Shown: positions 24,784 to 33,016, counted from the stretch's first letter. The stretch: 35,580 bases of DNA from Pseudonocardiales bacterium (GCA_003244055.1 QHBZ01000260.1:7566-43145), one strand, 5' to 3'. A program made the numbers and translations. Notes: generated by a model not told the origin, from the sequence alone.

Positions 24784-26070
24784 ATGACCCACGATACGCC
24801 GGTACCGCCGACGCTGCTAGCTCGGCGGTACCGTGTGCGTATTCTTGGCGAGGTTCAGCGTATGGACTCAGACGGTATCGCGCTCGAAGACAATTTTGAT
24901 CGATCATGCGAACAACCCATCCTCGTCGTGTTAGCGCTCAACACGCGGAAACCCTGCCGGGCAAGCCTGCTCAAGGTTGCGGGTTTCGAGTTCCCATCGG
25001 CGCCCGACAACGACTTGCAACGTGCCATCTCCCGTATCCGCGGAAAGGCGTCGCTCGGCGCGAGACGACTCCCAATACCGCACCGGTCCATGCAGGACAC
25101 CTACCATCTCGACCTGCCCTGGTGGGACGTTGACGCTACGTCCTTCGTCATGGCGACACGCAACGTCGAGGCGCTCAGTGCGGTGGAAATCGAACACCTA
25201 TTGGGCCTTTGGCAGGCGGACCCGCGGGAACTCTACCCATCCGTACCGCAATCGGAGTGGCGGCCGCTTTTCGCCGCAGCCGGCGAACTGGACCGGCACA
25301 TCCAGACGCTGCCGCGCGCCGAGCGTGACGGGTTGGCGAACCTCAACACGTTCCGCGCCGAAGTGATGCACACGACGAACGTCGGGCTCGGCCAGGAAGC
25401 TACAAGAAAGACCCTTCTCGTCATTGAGGACAATTCCAGCGTGGCGAGTCTCATCGCTGAGATGCTCAGCGACTACCGGGTTCACATCGTGTCGTCCATG
25501 CGAGACTCACTCGAGTTCCTCAGGGAACACCAAGGGCAGATCGACGGAGCGGTGATTGATCTCCACTTGGACAATGAGAAACTCGACTACTCCGGCCTCA
25601 CGGTCCTTGAGCGGATGAGCAGCGACCACGCCGAGGTGCCGAGACTGCTCATAACTTCGTCAACCATCCAAGGCTCAGTGGAGAAGTTTAAAGCTGAATA
25701 TGGACTGTCCGAGATCGTGTTCAAGGCACCCGAGGAGAAAGCCATACCGCACCTTCTCATCGCAGTCGAGCGGATGATCAATGACCGTCGATTACGTCGT
25801 ATCGCGCAGTTCAACGCCGATACCGCCGCAATCGGCCGTGCGATCGGTGGCCGACTGACCGCGCATCGGCGAAAATATCGCCTTCAACACAACGAGGCCG
25901 CAATGATTGCCGCCGAACGAACACTGGCGGACCTCGAAGCATTCCACGAGTCCTGTGAGACCTTTGAAGCCGAACTGGGGAGCATCGACGATGCTGAGCT
26001 TGATCAAAGGATCCGGGCTTTTCTTGCTCGGTTCGAACACTACGAAAAAGGTCGCCCTTCCGGTTCCTGA
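24784..26070 (+). CDS. Hybrid regulator: SARP-like winged-helix domain, REC receiver, C-terminal helices
   Basis: In this 428-residue protein residues about 14-125 resemble a SARP/AfsR-type DNA-binding domain (PILVVLALNTRKPCRASLLK, DNDLQRAISRIRGKAS, YHLDLPWWDVDATSF). About 130-200 is helical. A full REC domain spans about 209-330: acidic pocket E215-D216 (TLLVIEDNSSV), phospho-acceptor D259 (GAVIDLHLDN), switch Thr/Ser 291-292 (LLITSST) and Lys314 (VFKAPEE). The tail is helical and rich in Glu and Arg (HNEAAMIAAERTLADLEAFH). REC in the middle with the DNA-binding domain first is the reverse of most response regulators. It likely pairs with the PAS kinase three genes downstream. ATG 24784 is the likely start. 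Confidence 0.8.
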   Translation: MTHDTPVPPTLLARRYRVRILGEVQRMDSDGIALEDNFDRSCEQPILVVLALNTRKPCRASLLKVAGFEFPSAPDNDLQRAISRIRGKASLGARRLPIPHRSMQDTYHLDLPWWDVDATSFVMATRNVEALSAVEIEHLLGLWQADPRELYPSVPQSEWRPLFAAAGELDRHIQTLPRAERDGLANLNTFRAEVMHTTNVGLGQEATRKTLLVIEDNSSVASLIAEMLSDYRVHIVSSMRDSLEFLREHQGQIDGAVIDLHLDNEKLDYSGLTVLERMSSDHAEVPRLLITSSTIQGSVEKFKAEYGLSEIVFKAPEEKAIPHLLIAVERMINDRRLRRIAQFNADTAAIGRAIGGRLTAHRRKYRLQHNEAAMIAAERTLADLEAFHESCETFEAELGSIDDAELDQRIRAFLARFEHYEKGRPSGS

Positions 26071-26074
26071 ACGA

Positions 26075-26794
26075 ATGTGGTCAAGCCACCATCGACGTTA
26101 CTGGAACCAGATTGCCAGCGAATATGACGCCATGTACAGAGGATCGTGGAGCCAGCTGGAGAACGACGCAGTCGCGCGGAGCCTATCTTTTCTGGCAGAG
26201 GTGAGGAAGCCAATTGTCCTGGACGTCGGCTGCGGTACCGGGCTTGGCTACAAGCTCGCCCATGAGGTGAATCCCGAGCTGCGTTATATCGGCGTGGACA
26301 TCAGCGAGGAGATGCTGCATCTGTGTACTGTGGATGGCCTCCGAGTGCAGGGGGACATGAATGATCTGAACTTTCTGCGGAGTGACGCTGTCGACGTCGT
26401 GACGCTGTTCTACACGACCGCCTCCTACACCCCCGACCTTCGAGGGCTCATGGCCCAAGTCGCCCGAGTCCTCAAGCCGGGCGGGTACGCATATGTGTCG
26501 GCGCTATCACGACCACGCGCCCTAGGCCAGCGCCGCGGTGTGTTGGACTACCGTTCCCGTGGGGACAGCTCCGCGCAGTCCGTACCAGCTCGAGCTTACA
26601 CGATGAGGAGCCTTCGAAAGATCGGCCGCGGGGCGGGGCTGGAGTTCGTGTCCGGCTCTGCCATAAACACATTTTCCGGTCGATTGGAGAGGCAGTGCTT
26701 CTGGCGGATCGGTGAAGTGGCGGCCAAGCTTGTACCCCAAGTCTCGCATACTATTTCAGCCGTGTTCCAGCGAACAAGGAGAGGTGTTAGTTGA
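26075..26794 (+). CDS. Class I SAM-dependent methyltransferase of the signalling operon
   Basis: This 239-residue protein has an N-terminal RRYWNQIASEYDAMYRG helix and motif I VLDVGCGTGLGYKLA. YIGVDISEEMLHLC, DVVTLFYTTASYTPDLRG (motif IV) and ARVLKPGGYAYVSALSR follow. The C-terminal lid (FSGRLERQCFWRIGEVAAK) probably binds the acceptor, which is unknown. ATG 26075 follows the regulator stop (26068-26070) by 4 nt, and the frame is longer upstream only because it overlaps the regulator. Its TGA overlaps the TTG of the oxygenase gene, so the two are translationally coupled. Confidence 0.85.
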   Translation: MWSSHHRRYWNQIASEYDAMYRGSWSQLENDAVARSLSFLAEVRKPIVLDVGCGTGLGYKLAHEVNPELRYIGVDISEEMLHLCTVDGLRVQGDMNDLNFLRSDAVDVVTLFYTTASYTPDLRGLMAQVARVLKPGGYAYVSALSRPRALGQRRGVLDYRSRGDSSAQSVPARAYTMRSLRKIGRGAGLEFVSGSAINTFSGRLERQCFWRIGEVAAKLVPQVSHTISAVFQRTRRGVS

Positions 26795-27462
26795 ACGTTT
26801 CAGCACCGCACGAGGTTGCCGGGAGCGCCTTTGTGGAATTGGGCCTAAAGTCGTTCGACCTCACCGGCTTGTGCCCGCCGGGGTGGCAGGATGCGATCGC
26901 GACATGCTGCATATCTTCCGGCGTGGAGCGGCGACTCGACGGAAGTTCATTGACTTCGCGTGAACCGAGGTCGTCAGGAACTTGGGCGCCGCCGGTATTT
27001 AGCTTGGTGGATGGAAAGGATGTCGCTGAGCAGGTCCCGTGGTTGCTCGACCTCTATCAGCACGAGATTCTTCACCTGGCGAGAGAGAATTACGGCGATG
27101 TTTCCTGCAGCACGGAGTTAAGGGCTGGCGTCAACATCAACCTGCAGCATTCGGGCTCCCGTTACGAATGGCATGTAGATAGCAATCCGCTCACCGCGGT
27201 GTTCTTCGTCACCTCACATGACAGCATGGATGGGGGCGCCCTTGTCTTTCGGCCGGACACCGGCGAGCGCGTGACGGCGGAGACGGCCGACCACGAATCG
27301 AGGATTCACCCAGTCAGCGGTACACTGGTATTCTTCCGGGCTCAGCACTACGCCCACCAGGTAACGGAGTTCTCGTCGAAGTACAGAATCAGTGTGCCGA
27401 TGAACTTCTTTATCTCCGGGATTCCGCAAGATCGAGCCGACGTAGACGAATACCTCTATTAA
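26791..27462 (+). CDS. 2-oxoglutarate/Fe(II)-dependent oxygenase
   Basis: This 223-residue protein has the jelly-roll triad of 2OG-Fe(II) oxygenases: H128-x-D130 (YEWHVDSNPLTAVFF) and H189 (FFRAQHYAHQV). R199 ten residues later (SKYRISVPMNFF) binds the 2-oxoglutarate carboxylate. This spacing matches prolyl-4-hydroxylase-like enzymes. The approximately 90-residue N-terminus is unusual and could bind the substrate. The start is TTG 26791, inside the previous stop (TTGA), and is backed by AGGAGAGG about 7 bases upstream. It would hydroxylate an unknown peptide, amino acid or small molecule, perhaps the one methylated by the neighbour. Confidence 0.85.
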   Translation: MNVSAPHEVAGSAFVELGLKSFDLTGLCPPGWQDAIATCCISSGVERRLDGSSLTSREPRSSGTWAPPVFSLVDGKDVAEQVPWLLDLYQHEILHLARENYGDVSCSTELRAGVNINLQHSGSRYEWHVDSNPLTAVFFVTSHDSMDGGALVFRPDTGERVTAETADHESRIHPVSGTLVFFRAQHYAHQVTEFSSKYRISVPMNFFISGIPQDRADVDEYLY

Positions 27463-27474
27463 GCAGGTTGACGA

Positions 27475-28683
27475 ATGCCTTCCGAACCGAACGAACCGAA
27501 CGAACCGGCGTCCGACCTCGACAGTTCCCGCCTCAACTCAGTGCTCGACGGGTTGGTTAAGCAGGCGAACCTGTCGCTGTGGGCGGCAGATGACGCCGAT
27601 CACGGGTTCGAGATCAGGTACTGGAGTGGGGGTGCCGAAGAGATATACGGATTCTCCGCCAGCTACGCTCTGGGGAAGAACTACCTGGAGTTACTCGTCG
27701 ACCCGGTGGACCGCCCGATGGCCATTCAGGACCACCAGAATCTGCTCGCGGACCTGGGTCGCACCGCATGGCAGTTCGTGGTGGAGGACCGCACCGCCGC
27801 GAGGAGATCGAAGACAGTCCTGGCCAGCTGCTTTCGCTGCTGGGACCCGGGGCTGAAACGCAATCTCTTGACCGAAGTTGGAATCGACCTCTCCACGAGG
27901 ATGGTAGACCATGCAGAGTTCAGCGACGGGATGGCGGTGTTTGCCGACCGCGGCGATCTGCTTCGCTGGCGCGAAAAGCAGGCGGCCAGGATTCGGCAAA
28001 CTCATGCCGAGATGACCAGCCGGTTTCTGGCCCACTCTCTCGGGAACGAGCTTACTGCCCTGGCTGGGTCTGTGCGGCAGCTGAGTGAGTGGCTGGAGTC
28101 ATTGGACTTGGCGGCTGACGTCGAGACCCATCCGTCCGTTTTTCGCATCAGGTCGTCGTGTGACAAGATGACAACACGACTCAAAAGGATCAGGGAGAGC
28201 GCGGATTCAGCTCGCTGGCTGAGTCTAGCCTCGACGGTCGGCTCCATTGTGGGCCCGCTTCGTTACACACGTCCTCCCTACATTGATGTGAACCTCGATA
28301 TACCGACGGATATCGAGGTCTGGCACAGCGAACTGTACCTTTTCGAGGCGTTGGACAACGTCATCCAGAACGCCGTCGATGCAATGGCCGCCAGTGATGG
28401 TGGCGGGGCCCTTGGGCTCGCCGCGATCCTGCTCGAGGATGACGGCCAAACGTGGGCCCACGTCGACGTCACGGACACCGGACCGGGAGTGTCGCCGGAG
28501 GTGCGCCGGACACTCTGGTCGCCGACTGTCGTCACGTCGTCCAAGGGAGCGGACCACGGGGCCGGGTTGTTGTGCGCCAAGGACGCCCTGCGCACCTTCG
28601 ACGGAACCATAGAGTTGGTAGACGACGGCGATGCGGCAGAGGGCGCACACTTCCGGATCCGCTTGCGGGGACGGCGCGTCTGA
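27475..28683 (+). CDS. PAS-domain sensor histidine kinase
   Basis: This 402-residue soluble protein has a PAS domain at about 20-140 (ISYWSGG-like motif RYWSGGAEEIYGFSASYALG, then EVGIDLSTRMV). A DHp helix pair carries the phospho-acceptor His187 (SRFLAHSLGNELTALAG). An HATPase domain follows with N-box N295 and N299 (LDNVIQNAVDAM), G1 box DVTDTGPGVS at 332-340 and G2 HGAGLLCAKDA. There are no membrane segments, so it senses an intracellular cue or redox/light signal through PAS. It begins 12 bp after the oxygenase and should phosphorylate D259 of the regulator at the operon's start. A short PNEPNEP repeat lies at its N-terminus. Confidence 0.88.
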   Translation: MPSEPNEPNEPASDLDSSRLNSVLDGLVKQANLSLWAADDADHGFEIRYWSGGAEEIYGFSASYALGKNYLELLVDPVDRPMAIQDHQNLLADLGRTAWQFVVEDRTAARRSKTVLASCFRCWDPGLKRNLLTEVGIDLSTRMVDHAEFSDGMAVFADRGDLLRWREKQAARIRQTHAEMTSRFLAHSLGNELTALAGSVRQLSEWLESLDLAADVETHPSVFRIRSSCDKMTTRLKRIRESADSARWLSLASTVGSIVGPLRYTRPPYIDVNLDIPTDIEVWHSELYLFEALDNVIQNAVDAMAASDGGGALGLAAILLEDDGQTWAHVDVTDTGPGVSPEVRRTLWSPTVVTSSKGADHGAGLLCAKDALRTFDGTIELVDDGDAAEGAHFRIRLRGRRV

Positions 28684-28685
28684 TG

Positions 28686-28901
28686 TCATTCACGCGGCTC
28701 ACGCGACCTGTGGATTGCGTCCTGGAGCTGACGCCACTCCTCCCACCTGCGGTCAAGTTCGACGTGCCCGGCGTTGACACTCCTCCGGGCCTGAGCCAGC
28801 CGGTTCCATTCCCGCCGGAGTACGAATTCGCTGAGCCAGAGCCCGAGGAAGGTTCCGGCGCCGAGTGCAGCGACGACGACGAGGTACCAGAGATCGGACA
28901 T
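28686..28901 (-). CDS. Small single-pass membrane protein with coiled coil
   Basis: This 71-residue protein has a membrane helix DLWYLVVVAALGAGTFLGLW and then a charged helix (LRREWNRLAQARRSVNAGH, RWEEWRQLQDAIHR) likely to form a coiled coil. ATG 28901 has AGAGGAG eight bases upstream, which decides it over the longer frame. It is convergent with the kinase gene (stops 2 nt apart). Its function is unknown; a small membrane partner or scaffold is possible. Confidence 0.72.
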   Translation of the reverse strand: MSDLWYLVVVAALGAGTFLGLWLSEFVLRREWNRLAQARRSVNAGHVELDRRWEEWRQLQDAIHRSREPRE

Positions 28902-29220
28902 GAGTGTGCTCCTCTCAGCTCTCGGGTTCACGGTCTCGCTGTGGGCAGATCCGCGAAACTGTGGGTGCTGCCCTGATCATCTCAATTGGCGCTTGCCACC
29001 AAAGTGCCGCCCGTTGCGAATTCCTCGCATGTCGCCGTCCAGCCGCCCGGGCCTGAATCGTCGAAGCGCTTTCCAGATGCACCCAGCAGCAAGGCGTGGC
29101 AAGCGGATGCGCAGAGATCGGTGTTGCCGAGTGTTCGCCGATGCGGCGCGGGCTGGAGCTCGGGCCACCGTGGCCACTCGTTGACGCCGGGCGAGGGCGT
29201 TGGTTATGGTCCTTGTCCTG
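28902..29220. other. Gap before the riboswitch
   Basis: No gene is supported. This must contain the promoter of the minus-strand small membrane protein and, in its 3' part, that of the riboswitch-led operon. Nothing else stands out. Confidence 0.4.
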
Positions 29221-29310
29221 TAATCATCCAGAGGATCTGAGGGACCTGGCCCGGTGACGGTCCGGCAACCTGCGCTCGCCGCAAGGTGCCAACGCCAGGA
29301 TCGATGAGGA
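29221..29310 (+). promoter_or_regulatory. SAM-I (S-box) riboswitch
   Basis: The class I core is present in order: GAGGGA (29239-29244), GGCCC (29248-29252), GGCAACC (29264-29270) and GGTGCCAA (29285-29292). P1 can form between TCATC (29224-29228) and GATGA (29303-29307). The latter is part of GATGAGGA, the ribosome-binding site of the next gene, six bases before its GTG. SAM binding would stabilise P1 and hide the site, turning translation off. Confidence 0.85.
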
Positions 29311-29316
29311 ACACAC

Positions 29317-29949
29317 GTGAACGTTCTGGCTGACGTCCCGACTCTGCACGGCGCCCTGGTCCGGCTGGAGCCGCTCTCGATAGACCATAGTGAAGACCTG
29401 GCCGTCGCGGCGGAGGAAGACCGCGCCGCCTACGGCTTCACCGGTGTACCCCGTGGGTGGGAGGTGACGGGCTTCCATGCCGCGCATTTCGAACGGGCCA
29501 AGGCCGGCAAGATGGCACCGTTCGCCCAAATCCGCTTGAGCGATGGGCGGGCCGTGGGGTGCACGGCCTATTGGGATCCCCGGTTCTGGCCAGGATGTTG
29601 CAAGCTGTGCGCCATCGAGATCGGCTGGACCTGGCTGGGCGCTTCGGCCCAACGAACGGGCATCAATGTGGAGGCGAAGCTTCTGCTCCTTGAGCGCGCG
29701 TTCGAGACCTTGGGCGTGGTCAGGGTCGACTTCAAGACCGACGCCCGCAACCAGCATTCCCGACGCGCCCTCGAGGGACTGGGTGCGCACTTCGAGGGCG
29801 TCCTTCGCCACTGGTCGCCATCGCACGCGCCTCGTGAGAAGGGCCTGCTCCGCGACTCCGCGATGTTCTCGGTCATAGCTTCCGAGTGGCCGGACACAAA
29901 GGCTGCCTTGCGCCGTCGCCTGGCCCGGTCTGCGCCAGCGCACCCCTGA
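29317..29949 (+). CDS. RimJ/RimL-type GNAT acetyltransferase
   Basis: This 210-residue GNAT begins TLHGALVRLEPLSIDHSEDL and continues YWDPRFWPGCCKLCAIEIGW, with FKTDARNQHSRRALEGLGAH containing the family's R/Q-x-x-G/A acetyl-CoA and N-terminal strand motifs. Such enzymes acetylate protein N-termini, spermidine or small amines. It sits directly downstream of the SAM riboswitch, with SD GAGGA and GTG 29317, and 94 nt before threonine synthase. That context suggests it belongs to a SAM/methionine-controlled operon, or that it inserted between the switch and threonine synthase. Its substrate is unknown. Confidence 0.85.
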   Translation: MNVLADVPTLHGALVRLEPLSIDHSEDLAVAAEEDRAAYGFTGVPRGWEVTGFHAAHFERAKAGKMAPFAQIRLSDGRAVGCTAYWDPRFWPGCCKLCAIEIGWTWLGASAQRTGINVEAKLLLLERAFETLGVVRVDFKTDARNQHSRRALEGLGAHFEGVLRHWSPSHAPREKGLLRDSAMFSVIASEWPDTKAALRRRLARSAPAHP

Positions 29950-30043
29950 GACCACTTTCGGCCTCGACTAGTCCGCGCCTGGTGCCAGGTCCGTCCGTGG
30001 TCACGGTGGCCATGGGGAAGATGGGAAGAAAGGCTTCTCCGCA

Positions 30044-31297
30044 ATGAGCACATCCGCGCCATCCGAGAAGACCCGGTTCGGCTACGCGACGCACCTGTCC
30101 TGCCGGGAGTGCGGCAAGACGAGCGATCTCGGGCCGCACTACGCGTGCGAAGACTGTTTCGGGCCGCTGGAAGTCGCCTACGACTACCCGCCCTTGACCA
30201 GGGCCGAGATCGAGTCCGGACCTCAGAACATCTGGCGCTACGCCAGCCTCCTGCCTGTCCCAGCCGACATCGCGCAGCGCCCGAGTACGAGGCCCGGGTA
30301 CACCCAGCTGATTCGGGCGGACAAACTGGCCCATGCCCTGGGCATGCGCAGGCTCTGGGTCAAAGACGACAGCGGCAACCCGACCCACTCGTTCAAGGAC
30401 CGCGTCACTGCCGTGGCCCTCGCGGCGGCAACCGAAATGGGCTTCACGGTGCTTGCCTGCCCGTCCACCGGCAACCTGGCCAACGCCGTAGCGGCGGCCG
30501 CCGCTCGCGTCGGCATCCGGTCGGTCGTCCTCGTGCCCGCCAACCTGGAGCCGCAGAAGATCATCTCGACAGCGGTGTACGGCGGCACCTTCATCACCGT
30601 CGACGGCACCTATGACGACGTGAACCGGCTCGCCTCCCAGTTGGCCAGCGAGCATGACGATTGGGCGTTCGTGAACGTGAATGTGCGCCCCTACTACGCC
30701 GAGGGTTCCAAGACGCTCGCCTTCGAGATCGCCGAGCAACTCGGCTGGCGGCTACCCGATCAGATCGTGGTCCCGATCGCGTCCGGTGCCCAACTAGTCA
30801 AGATCGATAAGGGCTTCAGCGAGCTGGTTTCACTCGGGCTGGTCGAGCAATCGGCATGGAAGATGTACGGAGCGCAGGCGACCGGATGCTCGCCGGTGTC
30901 CGCCGCCTACGCCAAGGGCCACGACGTGGTGCGCCCGGTGAAGCCCTCGACAATCGCCAAATCGCTCGCGATCGGGAACCCGGCGGATGGGCCTTACGTG
31001 CTCGACGCCGTGCGACGCACCGATGGCGCGGTTGCCGACGTCAGCGATGACGAGATCGTCGACTCGATCCGGCTGCTCGCCGCCACTGAGGGCATCTTCG
31101 GCGAGACCTCGGTGGGCGTAACACTGGGCGTGCTGCGCAAGCTGCTCGCCGCCGGGCAACTCGACCCCGCCGCAGAGACGGTGATAATCAACTCCGGTGA
31201 CGGCCTGAAGACGTTGGACGCGCTGGCCGGCGCGGTTCGCGTGCCTGCGGCGATCAAGCCCACGCTTGAGGCATTCGCGCAGGCCGGCGAGGGATGA
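30044..31297 (+). CDS. thrC: Threonine synthase
   Basis: This 417-residue PLP enzyme converts O-phospho-L-homoserine to threonine and phosphate, the last step of threonine synthesis, in competition with methionine synthesis for the same precursor. It has the N-terminal CxxC pairs of a zinc-ribbon-like segment (C20, C23, C35, C38) and Lys118 in HSFKDRV, which holds PLP. It also has the conserved LACPSTGNLANAVAAAAARV, VVPIASGAQLVKIDKG and IFGETSVGVTLG. Length fits. ATG 30044 has AGAAAGG upstream. A SAM riboswitch lies upstream of the preceding gene. Its stop overlaps a MoaD-like start. Confidence 0.95.
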   Translation: MSTSAPSEKTRFGYATHLSCRECGKTSDLGPHYACEDCFGPLEVAYDYPPLTRAEIESGPQNIWRYASLLPVPADIAQRPSTRPGYTQLIRADKLAHALGMRRLWVKDDSGNPTHSFKDRVTAVALAAATEMGFTVLACPSTGNLANAVAAAAARVGIRSVVLVPANLEPQKIISTAVYGGTFITVDGTYDDVNRLASQLASEHDDWAFVNVNVRPYYAEGSKTLAFEIAEQLGWRLPDQIVVPIASGAQLVKIDKGFSELVSLGLVEQSAWKMYGAQATGCSPVSAAYAKGHDVVRPVKPSTIAKSLAIGNPADGPYVLDAVRRTDGAVADVSDDEIVDSIRLLAATEGIFGETSVGVTLGVLRKLLAAGQLDPAAETVIINSGDGLKTLDALAGAVRVPAAIKPTLEAFAQAGEG

Positions 31298-31320
31298 GTG
31301 CGTCCCTGCGCATACCGACG
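31294..31320 (+). pseudogene. MoaD/ThiS-type gene, nine-codon stub
   Basis: ATG 31294 overlaps the threonine synthase stop (ATGA). The first codons read MSASLRIPT, the usual opening of small MoaD/ThiS-family sulfur carriers that follow threonine synthase in actinomycetes. The sequence then turns into unrelated DNA. The identification rests on nine residues and the overlap, so it is tentative. Confidence 0.45.
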
Positions 31321-31800
31321 CAGGGCCCACCGGCGGACGGGTCGCCGAGCCGCTTGGGTTCGACGACCACTTCGAGCGCGCCGAAGTCAACATCTTCCGA
31401 CTGGAGACGCTGCAGTGCTACGGCAACTCCGGGGAGAACCCGGCCCTTGCCGCGTTCGAGGCCGGCGAGCCGCGCCTGATCACCTCGGGCAAGCGCGAGT
31501 GGGTCGCTCTAATCGGCGACCGCACTGCAGCGGGCTGCACCATGCAGCGGGTCCACGTCGTCAGCGAGCCGATCTCGACCTACCTGCAATTCGAGCTCAC
31601 CTGGAGTTACCAGCCGAATGTGGCCGCCGGAGAGGACATCGGGATCGTCCCGGTACCGCCGGGAGATCCAAGGCATTCAGGGCTTCCCGAGCGCACAGAC
31701 TTCTGGCTGTTCGACTTCAGCGCCGAAGCCGATATTAGCGCCTGGGTAGCTGCCGGTGGTGCCAACGAGTCCGTTTCTGCAGAGCTGTTAAGGCGGAATG
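31321..31800 (+). pseudogene. DUF6879-family fragment, no start codon
   Basis: One frame reads FDDHFERAEVNIFRLETLQC, FEAGEPRLITSGKREWVALI, MQRVHVVSEPISTYLQFELT and ERTDFWLFDFSAEADISAW. This is the DUF6879 pattern (xRLExLxxY, RVHVVxxPLSxYxxxEL, DFWLFD). No ATG, GTG or TTG lies in frame before the homology except inside threonine synthase, and its C-terminus is replaced after about 31800 by a DUF5753 piece. The gene is truncated at both ends. Confidence 0.68.
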
Positions 31801-32326
31801 GCGGCCCGCCATGGTTCCCGGCTTGGTGCAAACCGCCGCATATGCCCGGGAATTGTTCGAGCGGCCGGGCCGACCGACCCTCATCGACCCCGGCGATGTC
31901 GACGCCGATGCGATGGCGACCGGACGGGTCAGACGCCAGGGAATCCTTTACCAGCCGGGCCGGCGAATAGAGCTGATCCTCGGTGAGTCAGCTCAGCGCA
32001 GCACCCCCGGGACCATCGGAACCCTCCTCGGCCAACTGGACCGGCTCGTGTCTGTCGTCGACCTGCCGACCGTTGAGCTGGGGATCGTGCCATTCCCGCT
32101 GATGCCGGTGTCGAGCTTTTACATGCACGACGAGATCGTGTACATGGAGACCTTGACGGCCGAACAGCAACTCGCCGAGCCGGACGAGGTAGCCGTCTAC
32201 GTCAAGGCGTTCAACCTGCTCCGAGAGTCCGCAGTCTCCGGCCCGGACGCCGCAGCTCTGATCCAGCGCGTCGCGGGTGAACTGCGCCACGCGGAGCTCC
32301 GTACTCGCAGTCATCCGCAGCGGTGA
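31801..32326 (+). pseudogene. DUF5753 / Scr1-type regulator, N-terminus deleted
   Basis: The frame runs from MVPGLVQTAAYARELFERPG through RVRRQGILYQPGRRIELILG and LGQLDRLVSVVDLPTVELGI to FYMHDEIVYMETLTAEQQL and IQRVAGELRHAEL. This is the ligand-like DUF5753 domain of Scr1/BldB-type HTH regulators. The N-terminal helix-turn-helix (about 70 residues) is missing. The domain is joined at about 31800 to DUF6879 in another frame, so the usual pair of genes was fused by a deletion. Confidence 0.72.
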
Positions 32327-32424
32327 CTTTGGAGAGGGAAAGCAACAGCGCCGGGCACCGGGTCGGGGTTTCAGCACCGGCACTTCAGCCTGCCCAACGC
32401 CGCACCGGCCGGGCTGAGTGCCGA

Positions 32425-32940
32425 CTACCGTAAGGCCGGTGCCGCTGGGTCACCGAGTGGCAGTACAGCGTTGTCCGTAACCTGCTCGCTGCGCGGGCCG
32501 ACCTGTTGATTTGGCTCGACCTGCCCAGAGCGACCGTCATGCGTCAAGTGACGATGGGTCAGAGTCGCTGGATCGACACCGTTGTGGAGGTCGTCGAAAA
32601 AGTCCTCGATCCCGCCAGGGACAGCGAAGATGAGCTTGCGTGCGGGGCCGCTGACGACGTCATAGCTGTGCGCGACACCGCGGGGGAGGAAGACGAAGTC
32701 GTTGGCGGCGGCGAACCATTGCTGCTCACCGCAGTGGATGTGATAACGACCGTCAAGGATGTAGAACGCCTCGTCGACAGCATCGTGCACGTGGAGGGGA
32801 ACGTGATCATCTGCCGGGGAGTCGCTGACCAGCAGACTGAACGCGCCGCCAGTCGCGGCGGAAGAAGCGAGGAGCGAGCCTCCGGCGCTAGGAACCGGCC
32901 GACCGTTGCCCGCAGTCACGACAAAGCCCGATCTGATCAC
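32425..32940 (-). CDS. Cupin-domain protein, altered C-terminus
   Basis: This 171-residue protein is a single-domain cupin with the metal motif HVHDAVDEAFYILDGRYHIH and a second motif FVFLPRGVAHSYDVV, plus FAVPGGIEDFFDDL. Such proteins are metal-dependent dioxygenases, isomerases or binding proteins. From about residue 125 (NGVDPATLTHRHLTHDG) the sequence stops looking like the family. It is antisense to a kinase fragment, so the end may have been replaced by a rearrangement. The start is GTG 32940. Confidence 0.72.
   Translation of the reverse strand: MIRSGFVVTAGNGRPVPSAGGSLLASSAATGGAFSLLVSDSPADDHVPLHVHDAVDEAFYILDGRYHIHCGEQQWFAAANDFVFLPRGVAHSYDVVSGPARKLIFAVPGGIEDFFDDLHNGVDPATLTHRHLTHDGRSGQVEPNQQVGPRSEQVTDNAVLPLGDPAAPALR
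32440..32560 (+). pseudogene. P-loop kinase (adenylate-kinase/FlaR-like) fragment
   Basis: Plus-strand translation gives RWVTEWQYSVVRNLLAARAD followed by LLIWLDLPRATVMRQVT. This resembles the middle of small AAA/adenylate-kinase-like proteins (RWVxExxY, ADxLIWLDLPR). No P-loop or C-terminus is present. It is antisense to the abnormal end of the cupin gene. Confidence 0.55.
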
Positions 32941-33016
32941 GGCATCAGGCTACGGCGGTACCGCGCCTAGATGCGGAGACACCGAACGACCGTTCGTGGG
33001 GAAGGGAGTCGATAGC

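Noticed and set aside
26015-26046. tRNA T-arm-like GGTTCGAAC
   Set aside because: It lies inside the regulator gene and no cloverleaf can be drawn. No tRNA or rRNA gene was seen in the window.
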